Assembly: GCA_964511945.1 (NCBI GenBank)
Contig: CAZEHO010000038.1
Location: forward strand, 1-24,357
Direction of reading: 5' to 3'
Source of the DNA: CAZEHO01 sp964511945
GTDB lineage: Bacteria; Actinomycetota; Acidimicrobiia; Spongiisociales; UBA11373
Length of the DNA stretch: 24,357 nucleotides
Shown: positions 8,137-15,303 of the stretch, in pieces
Position numbering within the stretch: the stretch's first letter is position 1
Layout of the letters: each line of letters opens with the position of its first letter
The notes under the pieces: generated by a model
The model's database searches: none
Told to the model about the DNA's origin: nothing
What the model saw: the letters and a program-made list of their open reading frames with translations, nothing else
Program-made: the position numbers and the translations under genes

Positions 8137-9393
8137 GTGAGCGCGCTGCAGATCACCTATCTGGTGATCCTGTCGGTCTGCATCCTCGCCTCCGGCTTCT
8201 TCTCGGGATCAGAGACGGCACTGGTCGGCGTGCCCCGGGAGCGGGTGGCACAGCTGCTCACGGTGGACCGACGTGCCACAGCCGTCGGCAAGCTCACCGA
8301 GGACCCCGACATCATGCTCAGCACGTTGCTGGTGGCGAACAACTTCGTCAACATCCTCGGAGCCTCCGTTGCCACGGTGCTGTTCGTCGACCTGGTCGGT
8401 GAGGACTGGGGGCCCTGGGTCGCTACGGGGGCGGTCACCGCAACGGTGCTCCTGCTCGGTGAGATCACTCCGAAGAGCCTGGCGACTCGGTACCCGGAAC
8501 GCTTCTCACTGTTCGTCGGACCCACCATCTGGCGCCTGTCGAAGCTCCTCCTGCCGATCTCCCGGCTTTTTCTCGCCCTCTCGAGGGGCCTCTTCCGCAT
8601 CTTCAGGATCAACGCCAGCGGCGGTCCGGCTCCGGTGACGCAGGAGGACATCCGCACGATGGCCGAACTCGGCGAGCTCTCCGGAGACATCGAATCTGCC
8701 GAACGGGAGATCATCCACTCGCTGTTCCGGCTGACGGATCGCAGGGCCCGGGAGGTCATGACGCCTCGACCCGACATTGTGGCTTTGCAGGAACCGGTGA
8801 CCGCTGAAGCGGTTCGGGATGCAGTGGCGGCCAGCGGCCACAGCCGCTTCCCCGTCATCCAGGAGGATCTCGATCAGTTGGTCGGTGTGCTCCACGTGAA
8901 GGATTTGCTTCGAATGGGTCACGACCCGGATGAGCACGACATCCGCCGATCACTGCGAGCGCCGCACTTCGTTCCCGAGACGAAACCGCTCCTTGAACTC
9001 CTCCATGAGCTGCGGACCGGCAGGCGAGCTTTCGCCTTCGTGCTCGATGAACACGGCGGCGTCGAGGGCATGGTGACGATCAAAGACATCGTTTCCGAAC
9101 TCGTCGGCGATCTGCAGGACGAGTACGACCCGGGCGTCCCCGCGATTGTGGCGCTGGGGAGCGGTTCCTGGCTGGCCGACGGGCGGGTGCCCGTGGACGA
9201 CCTCGATGAGGAACTCAAGATGGAACTCCCCAAGGGGGCCTACTCAACCGTTGGAGGATTGATCTTCGACCAGGCCGGGAGGATCCCCGATGTCGGCGAT
9301 TCCATCGACATCGACGGGATGACGATCACGGTGCTTCGAATGGACCGACACCGGGTCGATCGGGTTCGGATCGACTCCGGCGACCCGATATGA
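8137..9393 (+). CDS. CNNM/CorC-HlyC family CBS-domain membrane protein
   Basis: 418 aa with a GTG start preceded by a GGGGG ribosome site. Domains in order: an N-terminal DUF21/CNNM membrane domain (about 1-150, with the motif FFSGSETAL near 21-29 and GEITPKSLA), two CBS domains (about 205-330, MTPRPDIVAL...HSRFPV and HGGVEGMVTIKDI), and a C-terminal CorC/HlyC FAD-binding-like domain (about 340-410, YSTVGGLIF). The family is linked to magnesium export and, historically, to 'hemolysin' annotation, which should not be read as a toxin. The stop codon abuts the tRNA-Pro promoter. Confidence 0.92.
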   Translation: MSALQITYLVILSVCILASGFFSGSETALVGVPRERVAQLLTVDRRATAVGKLTEDPDIMLSTLLVANNFVNILGASVATVLFVDLVGEDWGPWVATGAVTATVLLLGEITPKSLATRYPERFSLFVGPTIWRLSKLLLPISRLFLALSRGLFRIFRINASGGPAPVTQEDIRTMAELGELSGDIESAEREIIHSLFRLTDRRAREVMTPRPDIVALQEPVTAEAVRDAVAASGHSRFPVIQEDLDQLVGVLHVKDLLRMGHDPDEHDIRRSLRAPHFVPETKPLLELLHELRTGRRAFAFVLDEHGGVEGMVTIKDIVSELVGDLQDEYDPGVPAIVALGSGSWLADGRVPVDDLDEELKMELPKGAYSTVGGLIFDQAGRIPDVGDSIDIDGMTITVLRMDRHRVDRVRIDSGDPI

Positions 9394-9394
9394 T
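9389..9394 (+). promoter_or_regulatory. -10 box of tRNA-Pro
   Basis: TATGAT, one base from the TATAAT consensus, lies 10 nt before the mature tRNA 5' end and overlaps the stop codon of the upstream gene. A TTCGGA at 9365-9370 with 18-bp spacing is only a poor -35. Confidence 0.45.
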
Positions 9395-9404
9395 TGCCCG
9401 CCTG

Positions 9405-9478
9405 CGGGACGTGGCGCAGTTTGGCAGCGCGCAGCGTTCGGGACGCTGAGGTCGCCGGTTCAAATCCGGCCGTCCCGA
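9405..9478 (+). tRNA. tRNA-Pro(CGG)
   Basis: Complete 74-nt cloverleaf. The acceptor stem CGGGACG/CGTCCCG has 7 perfect pairs with the C1-G72 pair typical of proline tRNA. The D arm is GCGCAGTTTGGCAGCGC, the anticodon stem CAGCG/CGCTG, and the loop TTCGGGA gives anticodon CGG. The T arm is GCCGG-TTCAAAT-CCGGC, and A73 is the discriminator. CCA is not encoded. It stands alone between the CBS membrane protein gene and the integrase region. Confidence 0.97.
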
Positions 9479-9480
9479 CG

Positions 9481-9508
9481 AAGCCCCCGGCATCATGCCG
9501 GGGGCTTT
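9481..9508 (+). terminator. Intrinsic terminator after tRNA-Pro
   Basis: Perfect 11-bp stem AAGCCCCCGGC / GCCGGGGGCTT with an ATCAT loop, ending in TTT, starting 3 nt after the tRNA. The U-tract is short, as usual in high-GC actinobacteria. Confidence 0.8.
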
Positions 9509-9889
9509 GTCTATCCCGGCTTGCTGATCGACACGGGCCGGGTGAATCGGTGCTGAAACCCATGAACACTGAGGCAATGCGGGTATCGGGGTTCGAGCGG
9601 AAGACTCCCTGAAAGGGCCCGTACGCGCTCTGAATCAGATCAGGTGCGCCGCTGGCAGCGGGGGCACTCGAAGCTGCGGAATCGGTTCCATCGCACATCT
9701 ATTGCACATCCAGATTCACCCAGTGCTCCGTCTCGGGATCTTGGTGATGTTCAGGGCGAGCTGAGGGCGTCGTCCGGCAAGGACGCAGGACGAAGGCGCA
9801 CTCGAGCAGTGCGTCGAGGACGAGGACGCTGCCGGTGGTGTCCTCAGCCGCATCTGAACGCAGCAGAGGTTCCGAGACGGAGCACCGGG
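9509..9889. other. Gene-free stretch between tRNA-Pro and integrase
   Basis: About 380 bp with no supportable gene on either strand. Open frames here are antisense readings of the tRNA or run-ons from the integrase side. It lies just downstream of the tRNA 3' end and of the integrase stop, where an attachment site would be expected, but I found no second copy of the tRNA-Pro 3' sequence within the window. Confidence 0.5.
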
Positions 9890-10996
9890 TCAGAAGAAGC
9901 CGGGGCCAGCGTCGTGGGAACGGCCAAGGAACCGACGTTCGAGGACCTTGGCTGCGGCCCGGTCGGCTTCGCTGACGGCCTGGGCGTAGATCGACAGTGT
10001 GAGGCGAGGGTCGGTGTGCCCCAGCCGTGTCTGCGTGGTCTTGATGTCGACACCCTCGATGACCAGGCCGGTGGCGTTGGCGCGGCGGAGGTCGTGGAAT
10101 TGGAGCCACTCGATCCCTGCTTGGCGCCGGGCCGGGTACCAGATGCGGTGCAGCCAGTTCGAGTAGTCGAGTTGTTCCCCGTCGGGTCCCGTGAACACGA
10201 AAGCGTCATGATCGTTTGGTGAAAGCCCGCGGTGAGTGAGATGAGCGGAGAGGATCGCCATGAGAGCCGGCGGAGCGGCGAGAGTGCGGCGCCCCGCAGT
10301 GGATTTGGGTGGCCCTACCGCCGCGGTCCCGCCGGGCCCGCGGGTGACCTGTTCGGCGACGGTGACGACGGAACGCTCGAAATCGATCCGGCCGACCCGC
10401 AGACCAGCGCACTCGCCCCAGCGCAGCCCCAGCACCGCTCCCACGTACGCCATCGCGCCGTAGGACGGGCCGAGCGCCTCAGCGACAGCGACCAGATCGG
10501 CGGGGGTGAGGAGTGGCCGTTCGACCGGCTCGACTGAGGGGAGCTGGATCCCCCGGCAAGGGAAACGGCCGATCAGTTCTCGCAGCACCGCATGATTGAG
10601 GACCGCCCTGAGGGTGCCGTAGACCCTCCGCACCGTTCGGGGGGCAAGCCGCTTCGACCAGTCACTGACACGGGCTTGGATGTCGACCGGTCGCAGATCC
10701 CCAACCGCCCGCTCCCCCAGCACCGGCAGCACATGGGTCCGCAGTATCGAGAGGTCACGAGACAACGTCGAGGCACGCTTGGCCGGGTTCGATACCAGCC
10801 ACCCCGACGCCACCTCCCGAAACGGTGTCCGGGCCGCCCGCGGGTCGATCCACAACCCCGAAGCTTGCCGGGTACGTTCCTGCGCCTCAAACGCCTCGGC
10901 CTCGCGGCGGGTCCGAAACGTCTTCGTGTAGCCACGCCCGGCCGGGTCACGAAGCCGAACGTCATACCTCCGCTCGCCCCGACGCGTACGACGCAC
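9890..10996 (-). CDS. Tyrosine recombinase / integrase
   Basis: 368 aa from a GTG start at 10994-10996. The N-terminal segment (about 8-60, RRYDVRLRDPAGRGYTKTF...REAEAFE) looks like an arm-binding domain, followed by a SAM-like core-binding domain (about 60-150) and the catalytic domain. All catalytic residues are present: R192 (GLRWGE), K231 (PPKSTAGRR), H301 and R304 (HDLRR), H327 (LGHTD) and the nucleophile Y337 (LSIYAQ). It therefore looks intact. A short excisionase-like gene lies 18 bp upstream on the same strand, a typical mobile-element int-xis pair. No other phage or conjugation genes are visible nearby, so the element is small or decayed. Confidence 0.93.
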   Translation of the reverse strand: MRRTRRGERRYDVRLRDPAGRGYTKTFRTRREAEAFEAQERTRQASGLWIDPRAARTPFREVASGWLVSNPAKRASTLSRDLSILRTHVLPVLGERAVGDLRPVDIQARVSDWSKRLAPRTVRRVYGTLRAVLNHAVLRELIGRFPCRGIQLPSVEPVERPLLTPADLVAVAEALGPSYGAMAYVGAVLGLRWGECAGLRVGRIDFERSVVTVAEQVTRGPGGTAAVGPPKSTAGRRTLAAPPALMAILSAHLTHRGLSPNDHDAFVFTGPDGEQLDYSNWLHRIWYPARRQAGIEWLQFHDLRRANATGLVIEGVDIKTTQTRLGHTDPRLTLSIYAQAVSEADRAAAKVLERRFLGRSHDAGPGFF

Positions 10997-11014
10997 ATGA
11001 ACACTTACCCGCCC

Positions 11015-11215
11015 CTACGATCCGAATCCGTTCGTCGGCCCGTCTGCCAGCCGCTGCACGAACTCCGTCAACACCCCAACGGGGATTCTGCGGCTCGCTC
11101 CGATCCGTACCGAGCCCAACACCCCGGCACCCATCAGCTCGTACACCATCGACCGGCCGATCGACAGAACCTCCGACGCCTCCTCCGGTCGCAACAACAG
11201 CTTCTCCACAGACAT
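11015..11215 (-). CDS. Excisionase-like / MerR-type helix-turn-helix protein
   Basis: 66 aa from the ATG at 11213-11215. The sequence LLLRPEEASEVLSIGRSMVYELMGAG...VRIGASRRIPVGVLTEFV matches the helix-turn-helix 17 / excisionase family, whose members bind DNA to direct recombination or to repress. Nearby GTG (11222-11224) and TTG codons are alternative starts and would add 2-3 residues. The open frame runs to 11356, but the extra N-terminus does not look like the family. It is placed directly before the integrase on the same strand. Function in excision is inferred. Confidence 0.75.
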   Translation of the reverse strand: MSVEKLLLRPEEASEVLSIGRSMVYELMGAGVLGSVRIGASRRIPVGVLTEFVQRLADGPTNGFGS

Positions 11216-11748
11216 CTCCAACACAGCTAACGGCAACCCAACAGCATCACCATCACAGACCGGCCTCTCACGCCACTCTCCACAACCTTCCACGAACACG
11301 TCTGAAGGTGTTCGGTTCAATTGCCGAAGGCCAACCTGTGCAACTTCGAGGCCCATCGGAGCTGTTCATTGCGAGTTCGTCCCCCCGGCCGCGGCCCGAC
11401 CGACCCGCCTCACACGCACTGGCCGCCGTCGAGAACGACGCGCTCCCCGACAACGCAAATCGAGGGACGGCCATCCGCGCGGCCGCACCCAAGCCACGGG
11501 GACCCGGACGGCTCCATGGCACAGATCCCGCGGATCCCACGATTACCGCAACGACGAGATCGGTCTCGTTGGCCGGGATGGTGTCCGGGACCAGGTCGAC
11601 GAGGTGCCGCCCCACGCTGCCACCCGACCAGACCGCCGCTCGATCCCACCGGACGGGAGGGCTCAATCCGGTTCTTTCAAGAGGGTGTCAGCGACACACG
11701 CATCTGCAACAAGTTGCGTCCGGTTGACTGGTTGACCGCTGGGGTGGG
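11216..11748. other. Gene-poor stretch upstream of the excisionase
   Basis: About 530 bp with no gene I can support. Several long open frames exist on both strands (for example minus 11268-11666), but they are Arg/Pro/Ser-rich, lack family features and overlap each other, as expected by chance in GC-rich DNA. The left end presumably contains the promoter of the xis-int pair. The right end may hold decayed upstream parts of the phosphotriesterase remnant, which I cannot recognise. Confidence 0.45.
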
Positions 11749-12018
11749 TTGATGGTGTTGGATCGGGGAGTGCTGGGCAAGATCGACCGTTGGGGTGTTC
11801 GGGGAGCTGGATCAGCCGAGTTGCTCCGTCGAGGCCATGCCGGTCAGATCGTGCTCGGTCACGAGGTGATGTGGAAGCTCCACTACCACCGCTACGGAGG
11901 GCATGGCTACACCCGGATACTCGATTTCGTGATTCCGAAGTTGATCGAATCCGGGTACCCGGAACGAGAGGTTCAGATGCTGGTGGTCGACAACCCGGCA
12001 CGGCTGCTGGCGTTCTGA
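11749..12018 (+). pseudogene. C-terminal remnant of a phosphotriesterase-family hydrolase
   Basis: 89 codons. From about residue 24 the reading (ELLRRGHAGQIVLGHEVMWK, then HYHRYGGHGYTRILDFVIPKL and VQMLVVDNPARLLAF) follows the last third of phosphotriesterase/PTER-like TIM-barrel hydrolases, which are normally over 300 aa. The rest of the gene is absent. The position of the conserved metal-ligand aspartate (usually SHD or SQD) reads GHE here. The apparent ATG at 11749 is only where the frame opens. It lies in the mobile/decayed region and is best read as a gene stub left by an insertion or deletion. Confidence 0.75.
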
Positions 12019-12417
12019 ACCCAGGTCCACCCGAGCATGCCAGCCACAAGCTGCGTCAAACGTGGGCAGAACGAACCCGGCCCGACTGAACTAATGCCTG
12101 TCGGATCAACGCAGACCATCACTGGTTGAAGCGCGGCGAAGCACCCGTTCCCGGATCACGCCGGCACCTGCCCAGCGCGGAGTGGCCTACTCACAGCGAG
12201 GCGGAGGCGGGGGTCGTGGAACCGGGCCCTGTCTGGTAGCTGGCGGGCCAGCTGCGGATGAGCTGTCGGCGGCGCGAACGACCGACATTTCGGCCATGCT
12301 GGGAGCCAAGTCGAGAGCCATTCGCTGTGGATTCGTGTGGACGGCTGTGAACGCTCATGGACGGCAGGCCGTGGAATGCTGGGCTGTGAGGACGGTTGTG
12401 GATGCTGCTTTGGAGAT
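12019..12417. other. Gene-free stretch with short phased repeats
   Basis: About 400 bp with no supportable gene. Near its right end (12326-12365) are four tandem degenerate 10-mers of the form TGTGGA-C-G-G-C, followed by more GTGGA motifs up to about 12405. They end just before the tRNA-Arg fragment. Confidence 0.45.
12326..12365 (+). repeat. Four degenerate 10-bp tandem repeats
   Basis: Units are TGTGGATTCG, TGTGGACGGC, TGTGAACGCT and CATGGACGGC, exactly 10 bp apart and so on one face of the helix. Further copies of TGTGGAT or GTGGA occur near 12371 and 12397. They could be arm-type recombinase sites beside the attachment core, or chance. Confidence 0.4.
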
Positions 12418-12460
12418 CCACGGATCAGAAGGTTGGGGGTTCGAGTCCCTCCGGGCATGC
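12418..12460 (+). pseudogene. 3' half of a tRNA-Arg(ACG) gene
   Basis: From the anticodon onward the sequence follows tRNA-Arg(ACG): ACGGA then TCAGA (3' side of the anticodon stem), AGGTT variable loop, and a T arm GGGGG-TTCGAGT-CCCTC followed by CGGGCAT. The 5' half is missing: upstream bases (GGAGATCC) cannot pair with TCAGA, and position 33 is C rather than U. The fragment begins at the anticodon loop, a known crossover position of tRNA-targeting integrases, so it is probably an attachment-site remnant. The acceptor end CGGGCAT differs from the usual CGGGCGC. Confidence 0.7.
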
Positions 12461-12464
12461 TGAT
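12438..12464 (+). repeat. Direct repeat copy 1 (tRNA T-loop/acceptor sequence)
   Basis: 27 bp matching 12539-12565 with a single mismatch (T versus A at the 21st base). It covers the T-loop and acceptor strand of the tRNA-Arg remnant and 7 bp beyond. Confidence 0.8.
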
Positions 12465-12466
12465 AG

Positions 12467-12508
12467 AGCGGTCCTGGGCGTGGCTACGCGTGAGGCCGCT
12501 TCTTGTTT
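12467..12508 (+). terminator. Possible terminator hairpin after the tRNA-Arg remnant
   Basis: AGCGG (12467-12471) pairs with CCGCT (12496-12500), an inner GCGT/ACGC stem lies between, and TCTTGTTT follows. It is consistent with the old terminator of the tRNA-Arg gene, but the stem is interrupted. Confidence 0.35.
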
Positions 12509-12538
12509 GCTGGCTGATCCCGGGCCCTCGCGGTGATG

Positions 12539-12565
12539 GTTCGAGTCCCTCCGGGCAAGCTGATT
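12539..12565 (+). repeat. Direct repeat copy 2 (tRNA T-loop/acceptor sequence)
   Basis: Second copy of the 27-bp tRNA-derived repeat, 101 bp after the first. Here the flanking 5' sequence no longer resembles a tRNA, so the similarity starts at the T arm. It marks the likely right boundary of the integration region, about 110 bp before lacI. Confidence 0.8.
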
Positions 12566-12617
12566 GCACCTCGCTGGCGTATTCGCGTTGACCCGAGTGG
12601 CCGCGGCTTCAAACCAC

Positions 12618-12647
12618 TTGACACACTCAATCGTTTGAGTCTACGCT
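12618..12647 (+). promoter_or_regulatory. lacI promoter
   Basis: Perfect -35 TTGACA (12618-12623), 18-bp spacer, and -10 TACGCT (12642-12647). The predicted transcription start is near 12654, about 24 nt before the lacI ATG. Operator 1 fills the spacer. Confidence 0.7.
12625..12640 (+). promoter_or_regulatory. LacI-family operator 1 (between -35 and -10)
   Basis: ACTCAATCGTTTGAGT, a 16-bp palindrome with one mismatched position, of the CG-centred type bound by LacI-family regulators. A bound protein here would block RNA polymerase. Its centre is 32 bp from that of operator 2. Confidence 0.75.
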
Positions 12648-12657
12648 CCGAGGTGCC

Positions 12658-12671
12658 CTCAAACGTTTGAG
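12658..12671 (+). promoter_or_regulatory. LacI-family operator 2 (leader)
   Basis: CTCAAACGTTTGAG, a perfect 14-bp palindrome with the same core as operator 1, just downstream of the predicted transcription start and 6 nt before the lacI ATG. Confidence 0.8.
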
Positions 12672-12677
12672 TGGGTT

Positions 12678-13709
12678 ATGGCTCAGTCGGTCACGTTGCG
12701 GGATATCGCAGACCACGTTGGGAAATCGGTTTCGGCCGTATCCAAGGCCTTGAGTGGCGCCCCGGACATCGGGAGGGAGACGTCTGACGCGGTTCGTCGA
12801 GCAGCAGAAGAACTCGGCTACGAACCCAACACTGCCGCCCAGCAGTTGAAGCTGCAGCGCACCGACACGGTGGGGTTGATGCTGCCAGCACGTGCCGATC
12901 TGCGGCTCTCGGATCCGTTCTTTGCCGAGTTCCTCACCGGACTCGTTGAGCATCTGGATTCCCTCGATCTGGGAGTCCTTCTGTCGACAGTCGCCGACGC
13001 CGAATCCGAGGAGACGTATCTCAAGCACATTCGGGCGAGGCGGGTGGACGGCTTCGTCGTCGTACGCACCAAGCTCGAGGATCCGCGCATCCGGCTCCTC
13101 GCCCGGCACGGTATCCCATTCGTGTCCTTCGGCCGTAGCCGTCCTGCCGACACGCACTGCTATGTCGACGAGGACGGGGCAACCGCAATGGCTGCCGTTG
13201 TGGACCATCTTGCCGGTCTGGGCCACCGGCGCATTGCGTGTATCGCGGAACCGCCCGGGTATTCGAAAGCCCACCATCGCGTGCAGGGGTTCCTTGCCGG
13301 CCTCAACGCACAGGGCCTTCCCACAACATCGGAATCGGTTGTAGTTGCCGGCTACAGGCAGGAATCGGGTCATGAGGTGGCCGATCGCATGCTGTCGGAG
13401 TTACATCCGCCGACGGCCATCGCCTGCTGCAACGACCTGCTCGCGCTGGGTGCGATGCGGGCGGCTCAAGAGCGCGGGCTCATCGTGGGACACGATGTCA
13501 GCATCACTGGTTTCGACGACATCGCCCTCGCCGGCTACGCCAATCCGTCCCTGACGACGGTGCGAAACGCGGCCAGTTGCTCCGGTCGAAAGGCGGCGGA
13601 GATTCTCGGTAGGTCGATTAGAGGCTTCCAGATAGAAGAGCGCCAAGTCCTGTTGGATTTGGAGCTCGTGGTCCGGGATTCCACTGGGCCACCAGTCAAT
13701 GGGAGGTAA
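12678..13709 (+). CDS. LacI-family transcriptional repressor
   Basis: 343 aa. The N-terminal LacI helix-turn-helix and hinge (residues 5-52) read VTLRDIADHVGKSVSAVSKALSG then ELGYEPN. The rest is a periplasmic-binding-like sensor domain (about 60-335) with the usual HLAGLGHRRIACI, PTAIACCNDLLALGAMRAA and SITGFDDIALAGYANPSLTTVR segments. Two operators overlap its own promoter, so autoregulation is very likely. It precedes the sugar transport and phosphorolysis genes by 90 bp on the same strand, with no other operator or clear promoter found in that gap, so it probably controls the operon by read-through. The inducer is unknown; E. coli YcjW plays this role in the comparable ycj cluster. Confidence 0.95.
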   Translation: MAQSVTLRDIADHVGKSVSAVSKALSGAPDIGRETSDAVRRAAEELGYEPNTAAQQLKLQRTDTVGLMLPARADLRLSDPFFAEFLTGLVEHLDSLDLGVLLSTVADAESEETYLKHIRARRVDGFVVVRTKLEDPRIRLLARHGIPFVSFGRSRPADTHCYVDEDGATAMAAVVDHLAGLGHRRIACIAEPPGYSKAHHRVQGFLAGLNAQGLPTTSESVVVAGYRQESGHEVADRMLSELHPPTAIACCNDLLALGAMRAAQERGLIVGHDVSITGFDDIALAGYANPSLTTVRNAASCSGRKAAEILGRSIRGFQIEERQVLLDLELVVRDSTGPPVNGR

Positions 13710-13799
13710 TGGAGGTTGATAGCAACGGCACCGTGAATGCGTGTCGGGCTAATCGGAATCGAGGTGGCTCGCTGGAGGCCACAAACTGGGAGGGCAACA

Positions 13800-15288
13800 A
13801 TGACCCTACGAAGATTAAGAGTGTTCGCAATCATCATGGCGTTTGCGCTGATTGTCGCAGCGTGCGGGGACGACGACGACGGCGGCGATACCACGGCCGC
13901 ACNNNNNNNNNNNNNNNNNNNNNNNNNNNNNNNNNNNNNNNNNNNNNNNNNNNNNNNNNNNNNNNNNNNNNNNNNNNNNNNNNNNNNNNNNNNNNNNNNN
14001 NNCTGGGACGACGGCCGCACCTGGGACGACGGCCGCACCTGGGACGACGGCCGCACCTGGGACGACGGCCGCACCCGCGGATACGGATGTCGCGTTCTTC
14101 TCGACGCAGTTCGTGCCGATCGAGGAGCAGGAGGTCTTCCGCGCCATCCTCGAAGGCGGTGGGTTCGACGTAATCGGGAGCGACGAGGGTCCGCTGATCG
14201 ATCTCGTGCTTGCCGGTGCTCAGGCCGGTAGCAGCGAGGTCGACCTGATCGGTGGTCTCCACGGAATGTTCCCGCCGCTGGCACGCGAGGGTGCAGTGGA
14301 GAACATGATCGACATCGCCGACGACCTCGCTGCCGATCGCGACATCGCCCCTTCGTTCCTCGAGGCGGGCCTGCTGGGCAGTGACGACACCCTCTATTAC
14401 GTGCCGTGGATGCAAGCGACGTACATCATGGCCGCCCACAATGACGCCCTGGCCTATCTGCCCGACGGTGCTGACGTCCAGGCGATCACGTGGGAGCAGT
14501 TCGGGCAGTGGTGTCAGAACATCCTCGACGAGACGGGTGAACCTCGCTGCGGCCTCCCGCACGCGGGGCTGTTCCATCGCTTCCTCGAGGGATACATGTT
14601 CCCGTCCTTCACGGGCGGCGTGGTCACCGAATTCAAGTCCGCCGAGGCTGAGTCCATGATGGAGTGGGCTCGCGACTCGTTGTGGCCGACCATTCACCCC
14701 CAGTCGATCAGCTATGAGTTCATGCAAGAGCCACTGCTCTCGGGTGAGGTCTGGGTTGCGTTCGATCACACTGCTCGCCTCAAGGATGCCTTCGATACGG
14801 CGCCTGACGACTTCGTCGCCTTCCCGGCACCTGCGGGTCCGGCGGGGCGTGGCTTCATGCCGGTAATCGTCGGCCTGGGTATTCCCGCGGGCTCTAACAA
14901 CCCGGAGGGCGCGGCGGCTCTGATCGAGTATCTGACCCGTCCGGAGATTCAGAGCGAGGTCCTCAACCAACTCGGCTTCTTCCCCGTCGTATCCGGCGTG
15001 GACTTCAGCAACCTGCCGGTGGGCATCGGCATCGAGGCCGGGGCCGTGACGGCCCAGGCGTCGGCTCCCGATGCGCTGCCCGCTCTCTTGCCGATCGGCC
15101 TGGGCGATCGCGGCGGCGAGATCAACGAGATCTTCCGCGCTGCGTTCGACCGGATTGTGCTCGACGGTGAGGACATCGCAACTGTCCTCGCTGCAGAGGC
15201 GGCAAATCTGCAGACCCTCTTCAACGAGACCGGAGCCCCGTGCTGGGCGCCGGATCCGCCGAGCGACGGGCCCTGCCAGGTGAAGTAA
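13800..15288 (+). CDS. Sugar ABC transporter substrate-binding lipoprotein (interrupted by assembly gap)
   Basis: Family-1 (MalE-like) binding protein. The ATG at 13800 has a GGGAGGG ribosome site. The signal peptide ends in a lipobox, LIVAAC (C22), so the mature protein is lipid-anchored on the cell surface. Next comes GDDDDGGDTTAA, then the 100-N gap, then at least four GTTAAP repeats and the binding domain (ADTDVAFFSTQF... to PCQVK). The two sides of the gap are in different frames, which follows from the placeholder gap length and is not evidence of a frameshift. The ligand is unknown; later genes suggest an alpha-glucoside. Binding-domain features include a TYIMAAHNDALAYLP-type segment and a LIEYLTRPEIQSEV C-terminal helix. 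Confidence 0.88.
13903..14002. other. Scaffold gap (100 Ns)
   Basis: Exactly 100 Ns, a standard placeholder of unknown true length. It falls inside an 18-bp tandem repeat: CCACGGCCGCAC lies just before it and repeat units directly after. The assembler probably failed on the repeat. Confidence 0.95.
14003..14074 (+). repeat. 18-bp tandem repeat encoding GTTAAP
   Basis: Four perfect copies of CTGGGACGACGGCCGCAC back to back, probably with more copies in the gap. The unit length is a multiple of three, so copy number changes keep the frame. It encodes the linker between lipid anchor and binding domain. Confidence 0.95.
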
Positions 15289-15303
15289 GCACGAACACAC
15301 AAG

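Noticed and set aside
9586..9612. GGGGTTCGAG near the integrase as a partner of the tRNA-Arg repeats
   Set aside because: Only about 10 bp match before the sequences diverge, which is too short to call an attachment site.
9240..9698. Minus-strand ORF with VGTAGFEPATSASRTLRAAKLRH
   Set aside because: It is the reverse reading of the tRNA-Pro gene plus terminator; GFEPATSASR-type strings are a known artefact of translating tRNA genes backwards.
11268..11666. 132-codon minus-strand ORF
   Set aside because: Low-complexity GC-driven composition, no recognisable motif or ribosome site, and it overlaps other equally long chance frames.
10592..11727. Long plus-strand ORFs over the integrase/excisionase region
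   Set aside because: They are antisense to intact int and xis genes, are Arg/Pro/Ser-rich and show no domain.
12156..12569. Minus-strand ORF with PGGTRTPNLLIRG and CPEGLEPSP
   Set aside because: Backward translation of the tRNA-Arg 3' sequences, both copies, not a protein gene.
13716..13755. Possible promoter TTGATA / TAATCG before the binding-protein gene
   Set aside because: The spacing is about 28 bp, too long, and no operator lies nearby; read-through from lacI is more likely.
14003..14074. Tandem repeats considered as a CRISPR array
   Set aside because: Units are 18 bp, contiguous and without spacers, and they encode an in-frame linker.
13800..14100. Apparent frameshift in the binding-protein gene
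   Set aside because: The two halves are separated by a 100-N placeholder of unknown true length, so the frame change is an assembly artefact.
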